Below are positions 7,807-15,275 of a stretch of 15,275 nt of DNA, in pieces. The notes below the pieces were generated by a model. That model worked only from the letters and a program-made list of their open reading frames with translations, made no database searches and was not told the DNA's origin. How positions within the stretch are numbered: the first letter of the stretch is position 1; the number at the start of each line of letters is the position of its first letter. Position numbers and translations under genes: made by a program. This stretch comes from Hyphomicrobiales bacterium (GTDB taxonomy: Bacteria; Pseudomonadota; Alphaproteobacteria; Rhizobiales; JAJFHR01): contig JAJFHR010000404.1 in assembly GCA_021775515.1 (NCBI GenBank), positions 1 to 15,275 of the forward strand, given 5' to 3'.

Positions 7807-8813
7807 ATCAAACGTCCCATGGCTGCAGCCGTATCACTCATGCGGTTGGCAAAGCCCCATTCGTTGTCGTACCAGGAAACGATCCGGCAGAAGGTTTCGT
7901 CGACAACCTGCGTGCTATTGAGATCAAAAATAGAACTGGCAGGATTATGGTTGAAGTCTGAAGAAACCAGAGGTTTGTCGTTAACAGCCAGCACACCGGC
8001 CAGCCCATTTCCTGCCGCCTGCTTTATGGCATCGTTAATTTCATCGACACTGGTTTTGCGCGTCGCATCAAAATTAAGATCGATCAGGCTAACGTTGGGA
8101 GTCGGAACCCGAATTGCCGCGCCGTCGAGCTTGCCCGCCATCTCGGGAAGTACAATGCCAATGGCACGCGCAGCCCCGGTTGACGTTGGGATGAGGTTGC
8201 TGGCAGCGCCACGGGCACGGAAGCAATCGGTGTGAAAAGTGTCGACCGTGCGCTGATCACCAGTATAAGAATGAATAGTGGTCATGTACCCACGGTCGAT
8301 CCCGATTTTTTCATTGAGAACCTTGACCACTGGAGCAAGGCAATTTGTTGTGCACGAGCCGTTCGAGACTATCTGGTGTTGCTGGTTAAGGCCCTCATCG
8401 TTGACGCCATATACGACCGTAAAATCGGCATCCTTGCAGGGGGCTGAGACCAAGACACGGCGGGCTCCTGCCTGCAAATGCCTGGCGGTGTCCTCGCGAT
8501 TGGCAAAACGGCCGGTACATTCAAGCACGATGTCGACTTCCAGCTCTTTCCAGGGGAGTTTTTCGGGCAGCAACTCCGAATATACTGCCATCGAAAACGG
8601 ACCGGCCTTCAGCGTTCCTTCGGTAGCCTCCACCGTGCCGGTAAAAGTTCCGTGGACGGTGTCATATTGCAACAGATGGGCATTCATTTCTGCCGAGCCC
8701 AGATCATTGATGGCGACAAAGTCGAGATCGTCGCGTCCTGATTCCAGGAAAGAACGTAGAACAAGCCGGCCAATGCGACCGAATCCATTTATGGCAATGC
8801 GTTTTTTTGTCAT
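7803..8813 (-). CDS. cbbG: Type I glyceraldehyde-3-phosphate dehydrogenase
   Basis: This 336-residue enzyme reduces 1,3-bisphosphoglycerate to glyceraldehyde-3-phosphate in the Calvin cycle. The Rossmann motif NGFGRIGR (10-17) opens the protein. The catalytic motif SNGSCTTNC places C154 with H181 as partner, and the C-terminal WYDNEWGFANRM is typical of the family. INDLG after the second beta strand has an aspartate often seen with NAD use, so coenzyme preference is uncertain. ATG 8813 directly follows the cbbT stop (TAAATG), with AGGAGG 5 nt before it. The stop overlaps cbbK. Its place in the operon argues for an anabolic (autotrophic) GAPDH, though it could serve both directions. Confidence 0.95.
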   Translation of the reverse strand: MTKKRIAINGFGRIGRLVLRSFLESGRDDLDFVAINDLGSAEMNAHLLQYDTVHGTFTGTVEATEGTLKAGPFSMAVYSELLPEKLPWKELEVDIVLECTGRFANREDTARHLQAGARRVLVSAPCKDADFTVVYGVNDEGLNQQHQIVSNGSCTTNCLAPVVKVLNEKIGIDRGYMTTIHSYTGDQRTVDTFHTDCFRARGAASNLIPTSTGAARAIGIVLPEMAGKLDGAAIRVPTPNVSLIDLNFDATRKTSVDEINDAIKQAAGNGLAGVLAVNDKPLVSSDFNHNPASSIFDLNSTQVVDETFCRIVSWYDNEWGFANRMSDTAAAMGRLI

Positions 8814-10847
8814 TTAGGCCTCCTTTTGATCGGCATTTTCAATGCAGGATGTTGCCGCTGCCACGATGGCCTCGACCGTAATTCCAAAATGTTCATAGAG
8901 TTGATCTGCCGGGGCCGAGGCACCAAACCCGGTCATACCGATAAAGGTTCCCTCATCTTTGATCCATTTATGCCAGCCCTGATCGCACCCAGCCTCAACA
9001 GCAATTCGCGGGGCTGTTCCCAATACTTCCTCGCGATATTTACGTGGTTGCTGGGCAAACAACTCCCAGCACGGCATTGACACTACCGTTATCTGGTATC
9101 CGTGGTTTTCAAGGTGTTCGGCAGCCGTGCATGCTAGAGAGACTTCCGAGCCGGTGGCGATGATTGTTGCCTGTCTTGGCCCCTGACAGTTGCGCAGGAT
9201 ATATGCGCCGTTTGCCGTCAAATTTCCCGCCGTAGATTTGGTGCGCAACAGCGGAACATTCTGACGCGTGAGAGAGAGAATGGAAGGCGTAGAGGGCGAA
9301 GTCAGCGCAATCTGCCAGCACTCGGCGCATTCGACCGCATCGGCGGGGCGGAACACGTTGAGGTTGGGAATGGACCGCAAAGACGAAAGATGTTCCACTG
9401 GCTGATGTGTCGGACCATCCTCACCAAGACCGATTGAATCATGGGTCATTACATAGATGACACGCTGCTTCATCAGCGCAGACAAGCGGATTGCCGGCCG
9501 GCAATAATCGGCAAAGACAAGGAATGTTCCGCTGTAAGGTACGATACCGCCATGAAGTGCGATACCGTTCATGGCCGCTGCCATTGCATGTTCACGCACC
9601 CCATAATGCAGGTAGGTGCCGGAGAAGTCGTCGTGTCGTACGGGCGAATGATGTGCGGTTCGCGTTCCGTTCGATCCCGTCAGATCGGCGGATCCACCGA
9701 CCAGAGAGGGTACGACAGGGACAAGCTTCTCCAGCGCCTGTTGAGAGGAAACTCGGGTAGCTACAGAGGTGTGCTCCTGTTGAAATTCAGCCTTAATCTG
9801 GCCAACCGCTTTTTCGATCTGGTGACAAATCTGTTTATCTATAGGATCAATCAGCCGCGCGCGTTCAGCATCGTTGAGATTTTGTGCTTCATGTTGCCAA
9901 CTGTCATAAGCTGGACGGCTGCGGCCTCCAGCCGCCCGCCATTCATTCAGAATATCCGCGGGCACGTCAAACGGGGCGTAGGGCCAGCCTAGGGCCTGAC
10001 GGGTTTGGGCAATTTCATCTTCGCCCAGAGGTGCCCCGTGTGTGGCGGCTGTGCCCTGTTTGCCCGGCGCGCCGTACCCAATGATGGTTTTACAGGCGAT
10101 GAGCGACGGCAGGTCTGAATTCCTCGCCGCCTCAATCGCTAGGAAAATAGCTTCTGGATCATGCCCATCGATGCGGATGGTATCCCATCCGGAAGCCTCG
10201 AAACGTTTCAGTTGATCATCTGAAACCGACAACGAGGTAGCCCCGTCGATGGAGATTTCATTATCATCAAACAGGACAATTAATTTTCCGAGCTTGAGAT
10301 GGCCTGCCAGGGAGATAGCTTCATGGGAGATACCTTCCATCAGACAGCCATCACCGGCAATCACATATGTATAGTGGCTGCAAAGCCTGTCTCCCAGACG
10401 GGCATTCTGCATTCTTTCCGCCAACGCCATGCCGACCGCATTGGCGATCCCCTGGCCCAGCGGTCCGGTGGTCGTCTCAACACCGGGGGTGTGATCAACT
10501 TCTGGGTGGCCCGCCGTTAACGATCCAAACTGGCGAAAATTTTTTATCTGATCGATATCTGTTCCGGGATAGCCGGTTAGATAAAGCAGCGAATACAGCA
10601 GCATGGAGCCGTGACCGGCAGATAAAACAAAGCGGTCGCGGTCGGGCCAGTTGGGGTGTTCCGGGTTGAATTTCAAAAAATTCTTGAACAAAACCGTTGC
10701 GACATCCGCCATTCCCATGGGCAGGCCGGGATGGCCGGAATTTGCCTTTTGTACAGCATCCATCGACAGGACACGAATGGCATTCGCCATTTGCTGTTCG
10801 CCGACTGCAGCGGTTTGTTCATTTAGCATAACAAATGCTTCGCTCAT
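8814..10847 (-). CDS. cbbT: Transketolase
   Basis: This 677-residue thiamine-diphosphate enzyme transfers two-carbon units in the regeneration phase, making xylulose-5-phosphate and ribose-5-phosphate precursors. In order: [11 protein letters not shown] (H39) at about 35-45, [29 protein letters not shown], and the ThDP/Mg motif [12 protein letters not shown] (165-175) with [10 protein letters not shown] after it. The pyrimidine domain carries [22 protein letters not shown] and [19 protein letters not shown]. The C-terminal domain includes ATGSEVSLA. An upstream TTG at 10862 is in frame, but ATG 10847 sits 7 nt after GGGAGG and is the better start. It is separated from cbbP by 15 nt. Confidence 0.96.
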   Translation of the reverse strand: MSEAFVMLNEQTAAVGEQQMANAIRVLSMDAVQKANSGHPGLPMGMADVATVLFKNFLKFNPEHPNWPDRDRFVLSAGHGSMLLYSLLYLTGYPGTDIDQIKNFRQFGSLTAGHPEVDHTPGVETTTGPLGQGIANAVGMALAERMQNARLGDRLCSHYTYVIAGDGCLMEGISHEAISLAGHLKLGKLIVLFDDNEISIDGATSLSVSDDQLKRFEASGWDTIRIDGHDPEAIFLAIEAARNSDLPSLIACKTIIGYGAPGKQGTAATHGAPLGEDEIAQTRQALGWPYAPFDVPADILNEWRAAGGRSRPAYDSWQHEAQNLNDAERARLIDPIDKQICHQIEKAVGQIKAEFQQEHTSVATRVSSQQALEKLVPVVPSLVGGSADLTGSNGTRTAHHSPVRHDDFSGTYLHYGVREHAMAAAMNGIALHGGIVPYSGTFLVFADYCRPAIRLSALMKQRVIYVMTHDSIGLGEDGPTHQPVEHLSSLRSIPNLNVFRPADAVECAECWQIALTSPSTPSILSLTRQNVPLLRTKSTAGNLTANGAYILRNCQGPRQATIIATGSEVSLACTAAEHLENHGYQITVVSMPCWELFAQQPRKYREEVLGTAPRIAVEAGCDQGWHKWIKDEGTFIGMTGFGASAPADQLYEHFGITVEAIVAAATSCIENADQKEA

Positions 10848-10862
10848 CAAATTCCCTCCCAA

Positions 10863-11744
10863 TTATTTTCCTTCAGACCGGCGTTTACGGTCCACAAGTT
10901 GCAGGATCATCGGTGTGAGAATGAGCTGCATGGCGATATCGAGCTTGCCTCCGGGCACGACGATGGAGTTTGCACGTGACATGAAACTGTCGTGGATCAT
11001 CGAAATCAGATAGGGGAAGTCGATACCGCGCGGATTTTTGAAACGGATCACGACCATCGATTCATCGGCGGTGGGAATCCACCGGGCGATAAACGGATTA
11101 GACGTATCAACCGTCGGCACCCTTTGAAAATTGATATCTGTTTCAGTAAATTGCGGGCAGATGTAGTGCACATAATCGGGCATGCGCCGCAACATCGTGT
11201 CCATCACGGCCTCGGTGGAATAACCGCGAGCCTCCTTATCCCGGTGCATCTTCTGGATCCACTCGAGATTGATCACCGGGACTACCCCAATTTTCAGGTC
11301 AACATGTTGAGCGACATCCACATCGTCGGTCATCACTGCTCCGTGCAGGCCTTCATAGAACAACAGGCCGGTATTTTCGGGAAATTCCTGCCACTCGGAG
11401 AAGGTTCCGGTAGAACACTTGTAAAGTTTTTCTTCTTCATGGTCATGAACGTAGTGGCGGGTTTTTCCCCGACCAGTGTCGCCATACAATTTGAAAGTCT
11501 GCTCCAACTCGTGCAGCAGATTGGCGCTGGGTCCAAAATGGCTAAAATTGTTGTTGCCGGATGCGGCCTGTTTTTCCATTTCCGCACGCATCGCCACCCG
11601 GTCGTAACGATGAAAAGCATCACCTTCTATGAACGCGGCGGATACGCCTTCGCGGCGGAAAATACGCTCGAAGGTGCCTTTGATCGACGAGGTTCCTGCG
11701 CCTGACGAGCCGGTCACCGATATGATCGGATGTTTGACAGACAT
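10863..11744 (-). CDS. cbbP: Phosphoribulokinase, proteobacterial class I
   Basis: This 293-residue enzyme phosphorylates ribulose-5-phosphate with ATP to give the RuBisCO substrate; it is diagnostic of the Calvin cycle. The N-terminal P-loop TGSSGAGTSS (11-20) and FIEGDAFHRYDR (D42, the expected catalytic base) are followed by NNFSHFGPSANLLHELE and FYEGLHGAV. RVPTVDTSNPF follows further on. The length matches the octameric bacterial class rather than the plant/cyanobacterial class. The reading frame can start at GTG 11747 immediately after the cbbF stop, but ATG 11744 lies 7 nt from GGAAGG and gives the family N-terminus MSVKHPIISV. Translation is very likely coupled to cbbF. Bacterial class I enzymes are usually activated by NADH; the sequence does not settle this. 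Confidence 0.96.
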   Translation of the reverse strand: MSVKHPIISVTGSSGAGTSSIKGTFERIFRREGVSAAFIEGDAFHRYDRVAMRAEMEKQAASGNNNFSHFGPSANLLHELEQTFKLYGDTGRGKTRHYVHDHEEEKLYKCSTGTFSEWQEFPENTGLLFYEGLHGAVMTDDVDVAQHVDLKIGVVPVINLEWIQKMHRDKEARGYSTEAVMDTMLRRMPDYVHYICPQFTETDINFQRVPTVDTSNPFIARWIPTADESMVVIRFKNPRGIDFPYLISMIHDSFMSRANSIVVPGGKLDIAMQLILTPMILQLVDRKRRSEGK

Positions 11745-11747
11745 CAC

Positions 11748-12845
11748 TCAGCCTTCCTTGCCAACAAAATCATCTGCAAGGAATAAGCCGCGCTGGCCGA
11801 ATAATGGTGAGCGCTGTCTCTCGGATTTCACCATTTTGTAATATTGTTGCACAATATTGACCTCACCAACGGAGCCAAAAATAAGTGGCACACGCTGGTG
11901 AATATCGGTGGGTTTTACGTCAAGGATTGGTTGATGGCCGGTAGTCGCAACACCGCCGGATTGTTCCATCAAAAAGGCAATTGGATTGCCTTCATAGATT
12001 AACCGCAACCGACCGTCCTTATACCCTTGGCGGACGTCACCAGGGTAGAGGTATATACCTCCACGTATTAAAATCCGATGGCAGTCAGCTACCATGGATG
12101 CAACCCACCGGGTGTTGAAATTCTTGCCCCTTGCCCCGTTCTCACCTTGGAGACACTCATCTATATAACGTCGAATATGGTCATCCCAGTGATGGTAATT
12201 TGATCCATTAATGGCAAATTCTCTGGTCTGGGCCGCGACCTGCAAATTAGCGCTGGTGAGCTTAAATTTGTCATCGCCGGTATCGAGAGTAAACGTGTGG
12301 GTGCCGTCGCCAACACTGAGCACCATCGCGGTGTGAGGCCCGTAAATAATGTACCCTGCGGCCAGCTGTTTTCTGCCCGATTGAAAAAATTGTTCTTCAG
12401 CGGTTGCGTCTTCTTCGACGCGCCGTGGCAAGATTGAAAAAATTGTGCCGATGGTAACGTTCGTGTCGATATTGGAGGAGCCATCCAGTGGATCAACCGC
12501 AACACACAGCGCCGCGTCTGCCGATTTCTCAGTCGCCAGCACGTCATCAAGTTCCTCCGAAGCAATGTAGGCCACCGGGGCGGTTTTCAATGCAGCGACA
12601 ACCTGATTATTTGTAATCCGGTCGAGTTCCTTTTGAACATCGCCTCCGGTACCATCGCCAACAACGGCCCCTACTGAACCGGCCAAAGGGCCTCGGGCAG
12701 TCAACTTGGCGATCGTTTTTCCAGCTTCGGCCAACGCACAGATAACTTCGGCAACAGGTTTTTTTGTCTCGAGTGCCGTTTCTCCATGCTCGGTTTTGAG
12801 CCAGGCCTCCAGATAGTCTTCTAGCGTGTTTAACGCCATCATCAT
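11748..12845 (-). CDS. cbbF: Class I fructose-1,6-bisphosphatase
   Basis: This 365-residue metal-dependent phosphatase converts fructose-1,6-bisphosphate (and possibly sedoheptulose-1,7-bisphosphate) to the monophosphate in the regeneration phase. Metal-site motifs are intact: GDGTGGDVQKELD (63-75), SEELDDVL (97-104) and DPLDGSSNIDTNVTIGTIFS (118-137). Substrate-site NGSNYHHW (213-220) and YPGDVRQGYKDGRLRLIYE (267-285) are also clear. Three consecutive ATG codons stand at the start (12845, 12842, 12839); the first is chosen since GGGGAG ends 6 nt upstream. It is the first gene of the operon, divergent from cbbR across 109 bp. The ribosome site lies in one arm of an inverted repeat that may hide it in the mRNA. 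Confidence 0.96.
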   Translation of the reverse strand: MMMALNTLEDYLEAWLKTEHGETALETKKPVAEVICALAEAGKTIAKLTARGPLAGSVGAVVGDGTGGDVQKELDRITNNQVVAALKTAPVAYIASEELDDVLATEKSADAALCVAVDPLDGSSNIDTNVTIGTIFSILPRRVEEDATAEEQFFQSGRKQLAAGYIIYGPHTAMVLSVGDGTHTFTLDTGDDKFKLTSANLQVAAQTREFAINGSNYHHWDDHIRRYIDECLQGENGARGKNFNTRWVASMVADCHRILIRGGIYLYPGDVRQGYKDGRLRLIYEGNPIAFLMEQSGGVATTGHQPILDVKPTDIHQRVPLIFGSVGEVNIVQQYYKMVKSERQRSPLFGQRGLFLADDFVGKEG

Positions 12846-12848
12846 TGA

Positions 12849-12906
12849 ATTCTCCCCTAACAACCTGGCAAACCTCGATCAGATTTGGCCAATGTATGGG
12901 GAGAAT
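12849..12906 (-). promoter_or_regulatory. Nested stem-loop masking the cbbF ribosome binding site
   Basis: ATTCTCCCC (12849-12857) and GGGGAGAAT (12898-12906) are perfect 9-bp inverted copies. In a cbbF transcript the downstream arm is the ribosome binding site GGGGAG itself. Within the 40-nt loop, TGGCAAA (12866-12872) and TTTGGCCA (12884-12891) form a second 7-bp helix with one bulged base and an 11-nt loop. This gives a stacked two-helix structure. It would form only if transcription starts upstream of 12906. A weak -10-like TATCAA at 12924-12919 would allow that. The pairing is seen in the sequence; a regulatory role is inferred. Confidence 0.45.
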
Positions 12907-12930
12907 AAGAGGCAGAACTTGATACCAAAG

Positions 12931-12943
12931 TAAATTTGAAATA
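12931..12943. promoter_or_regulatory. Candidate CbbR binding site between cbbR and cbbF
   Basis: TAAATTTGAAATA fits the LysR-family T-N11-A rule and contains the palindrome ATTTGAAAT (12934-12942). It is the most AT-rich part of the 109-bp divergent region, about 12 nt before the cbbR start and 86 nt before the cbbF start. CbbR proteins normally bind in this intergenic space to control both genes. The loose consensus makes the exact position uncertain. Confidence 0.35.
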
Positions 12944-12954
12944 TCTTACGCACT

Positions 12955-13905
12955 ATGAAAGAAAAACTTAAACTTGCAATTAGCCGGGTCACTTTAAAAC
13001 AGCTTCGTGTACTCAGCGCGACAGTATCCTCAGGGACAATTTCCGGGGCTGCTCAACTACTTAGCGTCACCCCACCGGCCATAAGCATGCAGATGCGGCT
13101 ACTGGAAGAAACGGCTGGATTACCCCTGATTGAGAGGGCGGATTCGGGGTTGCGACCCACTGACGCAGGCCAGATTCTGCTTGATACGAGCCACAAGTGC
13201 GAGGCCGCACTGGAATCATGCGGCGATGCCCTGGCCGCTCTCAGAGATGCCAGCGGCGGTCGTGTTACGGTGGGCATGGTGAGCACGGCGAAATATTTTG
13301 CACCGCGCACGCTGGCTGCATTCGCACGCGCGCATCCGAAGGTTGAGATGCGCTTGTCGGTCGGCAATCGCGGCGAAACCATAGAGGCGCTGCAAAACTA
13401 TGAGCTTGATTTTGCGGTAATGGGGCGCCCGCCAAATCGCTTTGAGGTTGAACAGGTAGTTATAGGTGATCATCCCCACATCATTGTCGCGCCGCCCGAC
13501 CACCCGATGGTCGGCAAACAGAATATCGCGGTCACCGATCTAGCGGACGAAGCCTTTCTGCTCCGCGAAAATGGGTCAGGTACCCGGCTCTTGATGCAAC
13601 GTTTGTTTTTTGAAGTCGGCCTCAACCCCAACATCGGGATGGAGATCGGCAGCAACGAAACAATAAAACAGGCAGTCATGGCCGGGCTGGGTATTGCTCT
13701 TATTTCCGCCCATACGGTTGCCCCCGAACTCAGTGACGGGCGTCTTGCAATGCTTGACCTTGAAGGTCTACCCGTCGTGCGGCAATGGTTCGTCGTCCGC
13801 CGCAGCGATAAAGAACTGATGCCAACCTCTCAGGCCTTGTGGGATTTTCTGGTGGCCTCTGGCGATGATTTTCTCCCCCAATGGGAGAACAGGCCACCGT
13901 CATGA
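12955..13905 (+). CDS. cbbR: LysR-type regulator of the Calvin cycle operon, CbbR
   Basis: This 316-residue LysR-family transcription factor is probably the activator of the divergent cbb operon; CbbR proteins sense metabolites such as RuBP, PEP or ATP/NADPH, varying by species. The N-terminal winged helix-turn-helix covers about residues 12-72 (VTLKQLRVL, SGTISGAAQLLSVTPPAISM, LPLIERADSGLRPTDAG). The effector-binding domain begins near residue 95 with VTVGMVSTAKYFAPR and contains ELDFAVMGRPP, ENGSGTR and VMAGLGIALIS, all typical of CbbR. ATG 12955 lacks a good ribosome site and gives a slightly long basic leader (MKEKLKLAIS), which may mean weak translation. It ends 9 nt before the convergent xsc stop, with no terminator visible between them. 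Confidence 0.92.
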   Translation: MKEKLKLAISRVTLKQLRVLSATVSSGTISGAAQLLSVTPPAISMQMRLLEETAGLPLIERADSGLRPTDAGQILLDTSHKCEAALESCGDALAALRDASGGRVTVGMVSTAKYFAPRTLAAFARAHPKVEMRLSVGNRGETIEALQNYELDFAVMGRPPNRFEVEQVVIGDHPHIIVAPPDHPMVGKQNIAVTDLADEAFLLRENGSGTRLLMQRLFFEVGLNPNIGMEIGSNETIKQAVMAGLGIALISAHTVAPELSDGRLAMLDLEGLPVVRQWFVVRRSDKELMPTSQALWDFLVASGDDFLPQWENRPPS

Positions 13906-13914
13906 TCATCTCAG

Positions 13915-15275
13915 TTAAAGCAGCTGTTGAGACCGCATGTCATCGGGATTGATACCAGCAACCTGAACGGGCTTTTTCATAGCATCCCGGCGGAACGGTT
14001 CGCCCAATTCCTGATTAAGCAGCACTTCGATGAACGTGGTCACACCGTCGTTCTGGTCCTTGCAGGATTGTGCCAGGGCATCGGTTAGTTCAGCCTGAGT
14101 TTTCACCTGCACGCCTTTAAGGCCGCAACCTTCCGCGACTTTGGCGTAGGACAGGTTGGGATCAAGTTCGGTGCCGATGAAATTATTATCATACCACAGC
14201 GTCGTGTTGCGTTTTTCGGCTCCCCACTGGTAGTTACGGAAAATCACCATGGTGACCGCAGGCCAGTCTTCCCGGCCAATCGAGGTCATCTCGTTCATGC
14301 TGATGCCAAAAGCACCATCACCAGCAAAACCAACCACCGGAACATCCGGACAGCCGATCTTGGCGCCGATAATTGCCGGAAACCCATAGCCGCAAGGTCC
14401 AAACAGTCCTGGTGCGAGATATTTACGGCCTTCTTCAAAGGTCGGATAAGCATTGCCGATGGCACAATTGTTGCCGATGTCGCTGGAAATAATTGCCTCT
14501 TTGGGAAGGCCGGCCTGGATTGCCCGCCAGGCCATGCGTGGAGACATGAAGTCGGCATCTCGTGCGCGGGCTTCTTCGTTCCAGGTAGTTCCGGGATCGT
14601 CATCCTCGTGATCCATGCTGGAGAGAGTTTGGGCCCAGGCGGATTTAGTATGGTGAATAATTGACTTGCGTTCTTCGCGGTCAACATCGCCAGCATCGGA
14701 CGATAATTGCGTCAAAATCTGCTGGGCCACCATTTTTGCATCACCACAAATGCCTATGGTGACTTTTTTGGTCAGGCCAATGCGATCGGCATTAATGTCT
14801 ACCTGGATTATTTTGGCTTCTTTTGGCCAATAATCGATGCCATATCCAGGCAAGGTCGAAAAAGGGTTCAGCCGCGTACCAAGCGCCAACACCACGTCAG
14901 CCTTGGCGATCAGATCCATGCCAGCTTTGGAGCCATTATAACCGAGTGGCCCGGCTGCCAGTGGGTGACTGCCGGGAAAACTGTCATTGTGCTGATAGCC
15001 GCTGCAAACCGGCGCATCAAGCCTCTCGGCCAGGGCGACACAATCGTCAATGGCATTACCAATAACCACGCCGGCACCTGAAAGAATGACCGGAAACTTC
15101 GCCTGCGACAACAATTCTGCGGCTTTGGCAATGGCATCTGCGCCACCGGCGGGGCGTTCAAGACGAACAATCTGGGGCAGTTCAATGTCAACGACCTGGG
15201 TCCAGAAATCGCGCGGAATATTGATTTGCGCCGGTGCCGACAACCGGAAGGCTTTTTCAATCACCCGGTTTAACA
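13915..15275 (-). CDS. xsc: Sulfoacetaldehyde acetyltransferase Xsc, N-terminus outside window
   Basis: Xsc is a ThDP enzyme that converts sulfoacetaldehyde and phosphate to acetyl phosphate and sulfite, the desulfonation step of taurine, isethionate and other C2-sulfonate pathways. 452 codons are visible, and the frame is open through the right edge (LNRVIEKAFRLS). The family is near 590-600 residues, so about 140 N-terminal residues lie beyond the edge. GTG 15264 is not a true start. Visible features: APAQINIPRDFWTQ, the central domain SGAGVVIGNA and LGTRLNPFSTLPGYGIDYWP. The C-terminal ThDP domain has SSDIGNNCAIGNAY, PGLFGPCGYGFPAI and the metal-binding GDGAFGISMNEM, with FRNYQWGAEKRNTTLWY about 26 residues on. 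The final EPFRRDAMKKPVQVAGI is characteristic of Xsc rather than acetolactate synthase. It converges with cbbR. Confidence 0.93.
   Translation of the reverse strand, partial: LNRVIEKAFRLSAPAQINIPRDFWTQVVDIELPQIVRLERPAGGADAIAKAAELLSQAKFPVILSGAGVVIGNAIDDCVALAERLDAPVCSGYQHNDSFPGSHPLAAGPLGYNGSKAGMDLIAKADVVLALGTRLNPFSTLPGYGIDYWPKEAKIIQVDINADRIGLTKKVTIGICGDAKMVAQQILTQLSSDAGDVDREERKSIIHHTKSAWAQTLSSMDHEDDDPGTTWNEEARARDADFMSPRMAWRAIQAGLPKEAIISSDIGNNCAIGNAYPTFEEGRKYLAPGLFGPCGYGFPAIIGAKIGCPDVPVVGFAGDGAFGISMNEMTSIGREDWPAVTMVIFRNYQWGAEKRNTTLWYDNNFIGTELDPNLSYAKVAEGCGLKGVQVKTQAELTDALAQSCKDQNDGVTTFIEVLLNQELGEPFRRDAMKKPVQVAGINPDDMRSQQLL

Noticed and set aside
9441..9992. 183-codon plus-strand open frame
   Set aside because: It is antisense to cbbT, is rich in arginine and cysteine, and has no known motif; the transketolase frame explains this DNA.
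10992..11705. 237-codon plus-strand open frame
   Set aside because: It lies wholly antisense to cbbP and shows no ribosome site or family resemblance.
13915..15275. Acetolactate synthase or another ThDP decarboxylase instead of Xsc
   Set aside because: The C-terminal NYQWGAEKRNTTLWY and EPFRRDAMKKPVQ segments are characteristic of Xsc and not of acetolactate synthases.

Overview
The window looks like the chromosome of an alphaproteobacterium, probably a Hyphomicrobiales-type marine or soil mixotroph. This is inferred from the gene families, the moderate GC content and a palindromic intergenic repeat of the kind common in that order; the genus cannot be named from the sequence. Most genes lie on the minus strand and form three metabolic blocks.

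Block 1 (right edge, 13915-15275, minus): the 3' three quarters of xsc, sulfoacetaldehyde acetyltransferase, the last step of C2-sulfonate (taurine/isethionate) breakdown. It yields acetyl phosphate and sulfite. It converges on cbbR with a 9-nt gap.

Block 2 (3641-13905): a Calvin-Benson-Bassham locus. A LysR-type regulator, cbbR (plus), is divergent from a tightly packed minus-strand operon in the order cbbF-cbbP-cbbT-cbbG-cbbK-cbbA-cbbL-cbbS: FBPase, phosphoribulokinase, transketolase, GAPDH, PGK, class II aldolase, and form IA ('green' proteobacterial) RuBisCO large and small subunits. Several junctions overlap or abut (ATGA for cbbG/cbbK, TAATG for cbbK/cbbA), and the largest gap is about 35 nt. 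RuBisCO is therefore encoded at the promoter-distal end of a roughly 9-kb transcript. No RuBisCO activase (cbbQ/cbbO/cbbX), no rpe and no carboxysome genes are visible. The 109-bp cbbR-cbbF intergenic region contains a possible CbbR site and a nested inverted repeat that could mask the cbbF ribosome binding site.

Block 3 (1-3117, minus): part of a box-type (aerobic benzoyl-CoA epoxidation) aromatic degradation cluster. It holds a DUF4863 protein, a benzoate-CoA ligase gene reduced by internal deletion to 75 codons, an alpha/beta hydrolase and boxC (cut by the left edge). A closely similar 16-bp TGCA-N6-type motif lies upstream of both boxC and the DUF4863 gene and resembles the BoxR operator layout. 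The ligase deletion suggests the pathway is eroding here or that ligase activity is supplied elsewhere.

A 107-bp element with inverted ends (3538-3644) separates blocks 2 and 3 and includes the cbbS stop codon. Together the genes suggest a facultative autotroph able to use sulfonates and, at least ancestrally, benzoate-type aromatics. No RNA genes, CRISPR arrays, insertion sequences or phage genes were seen.
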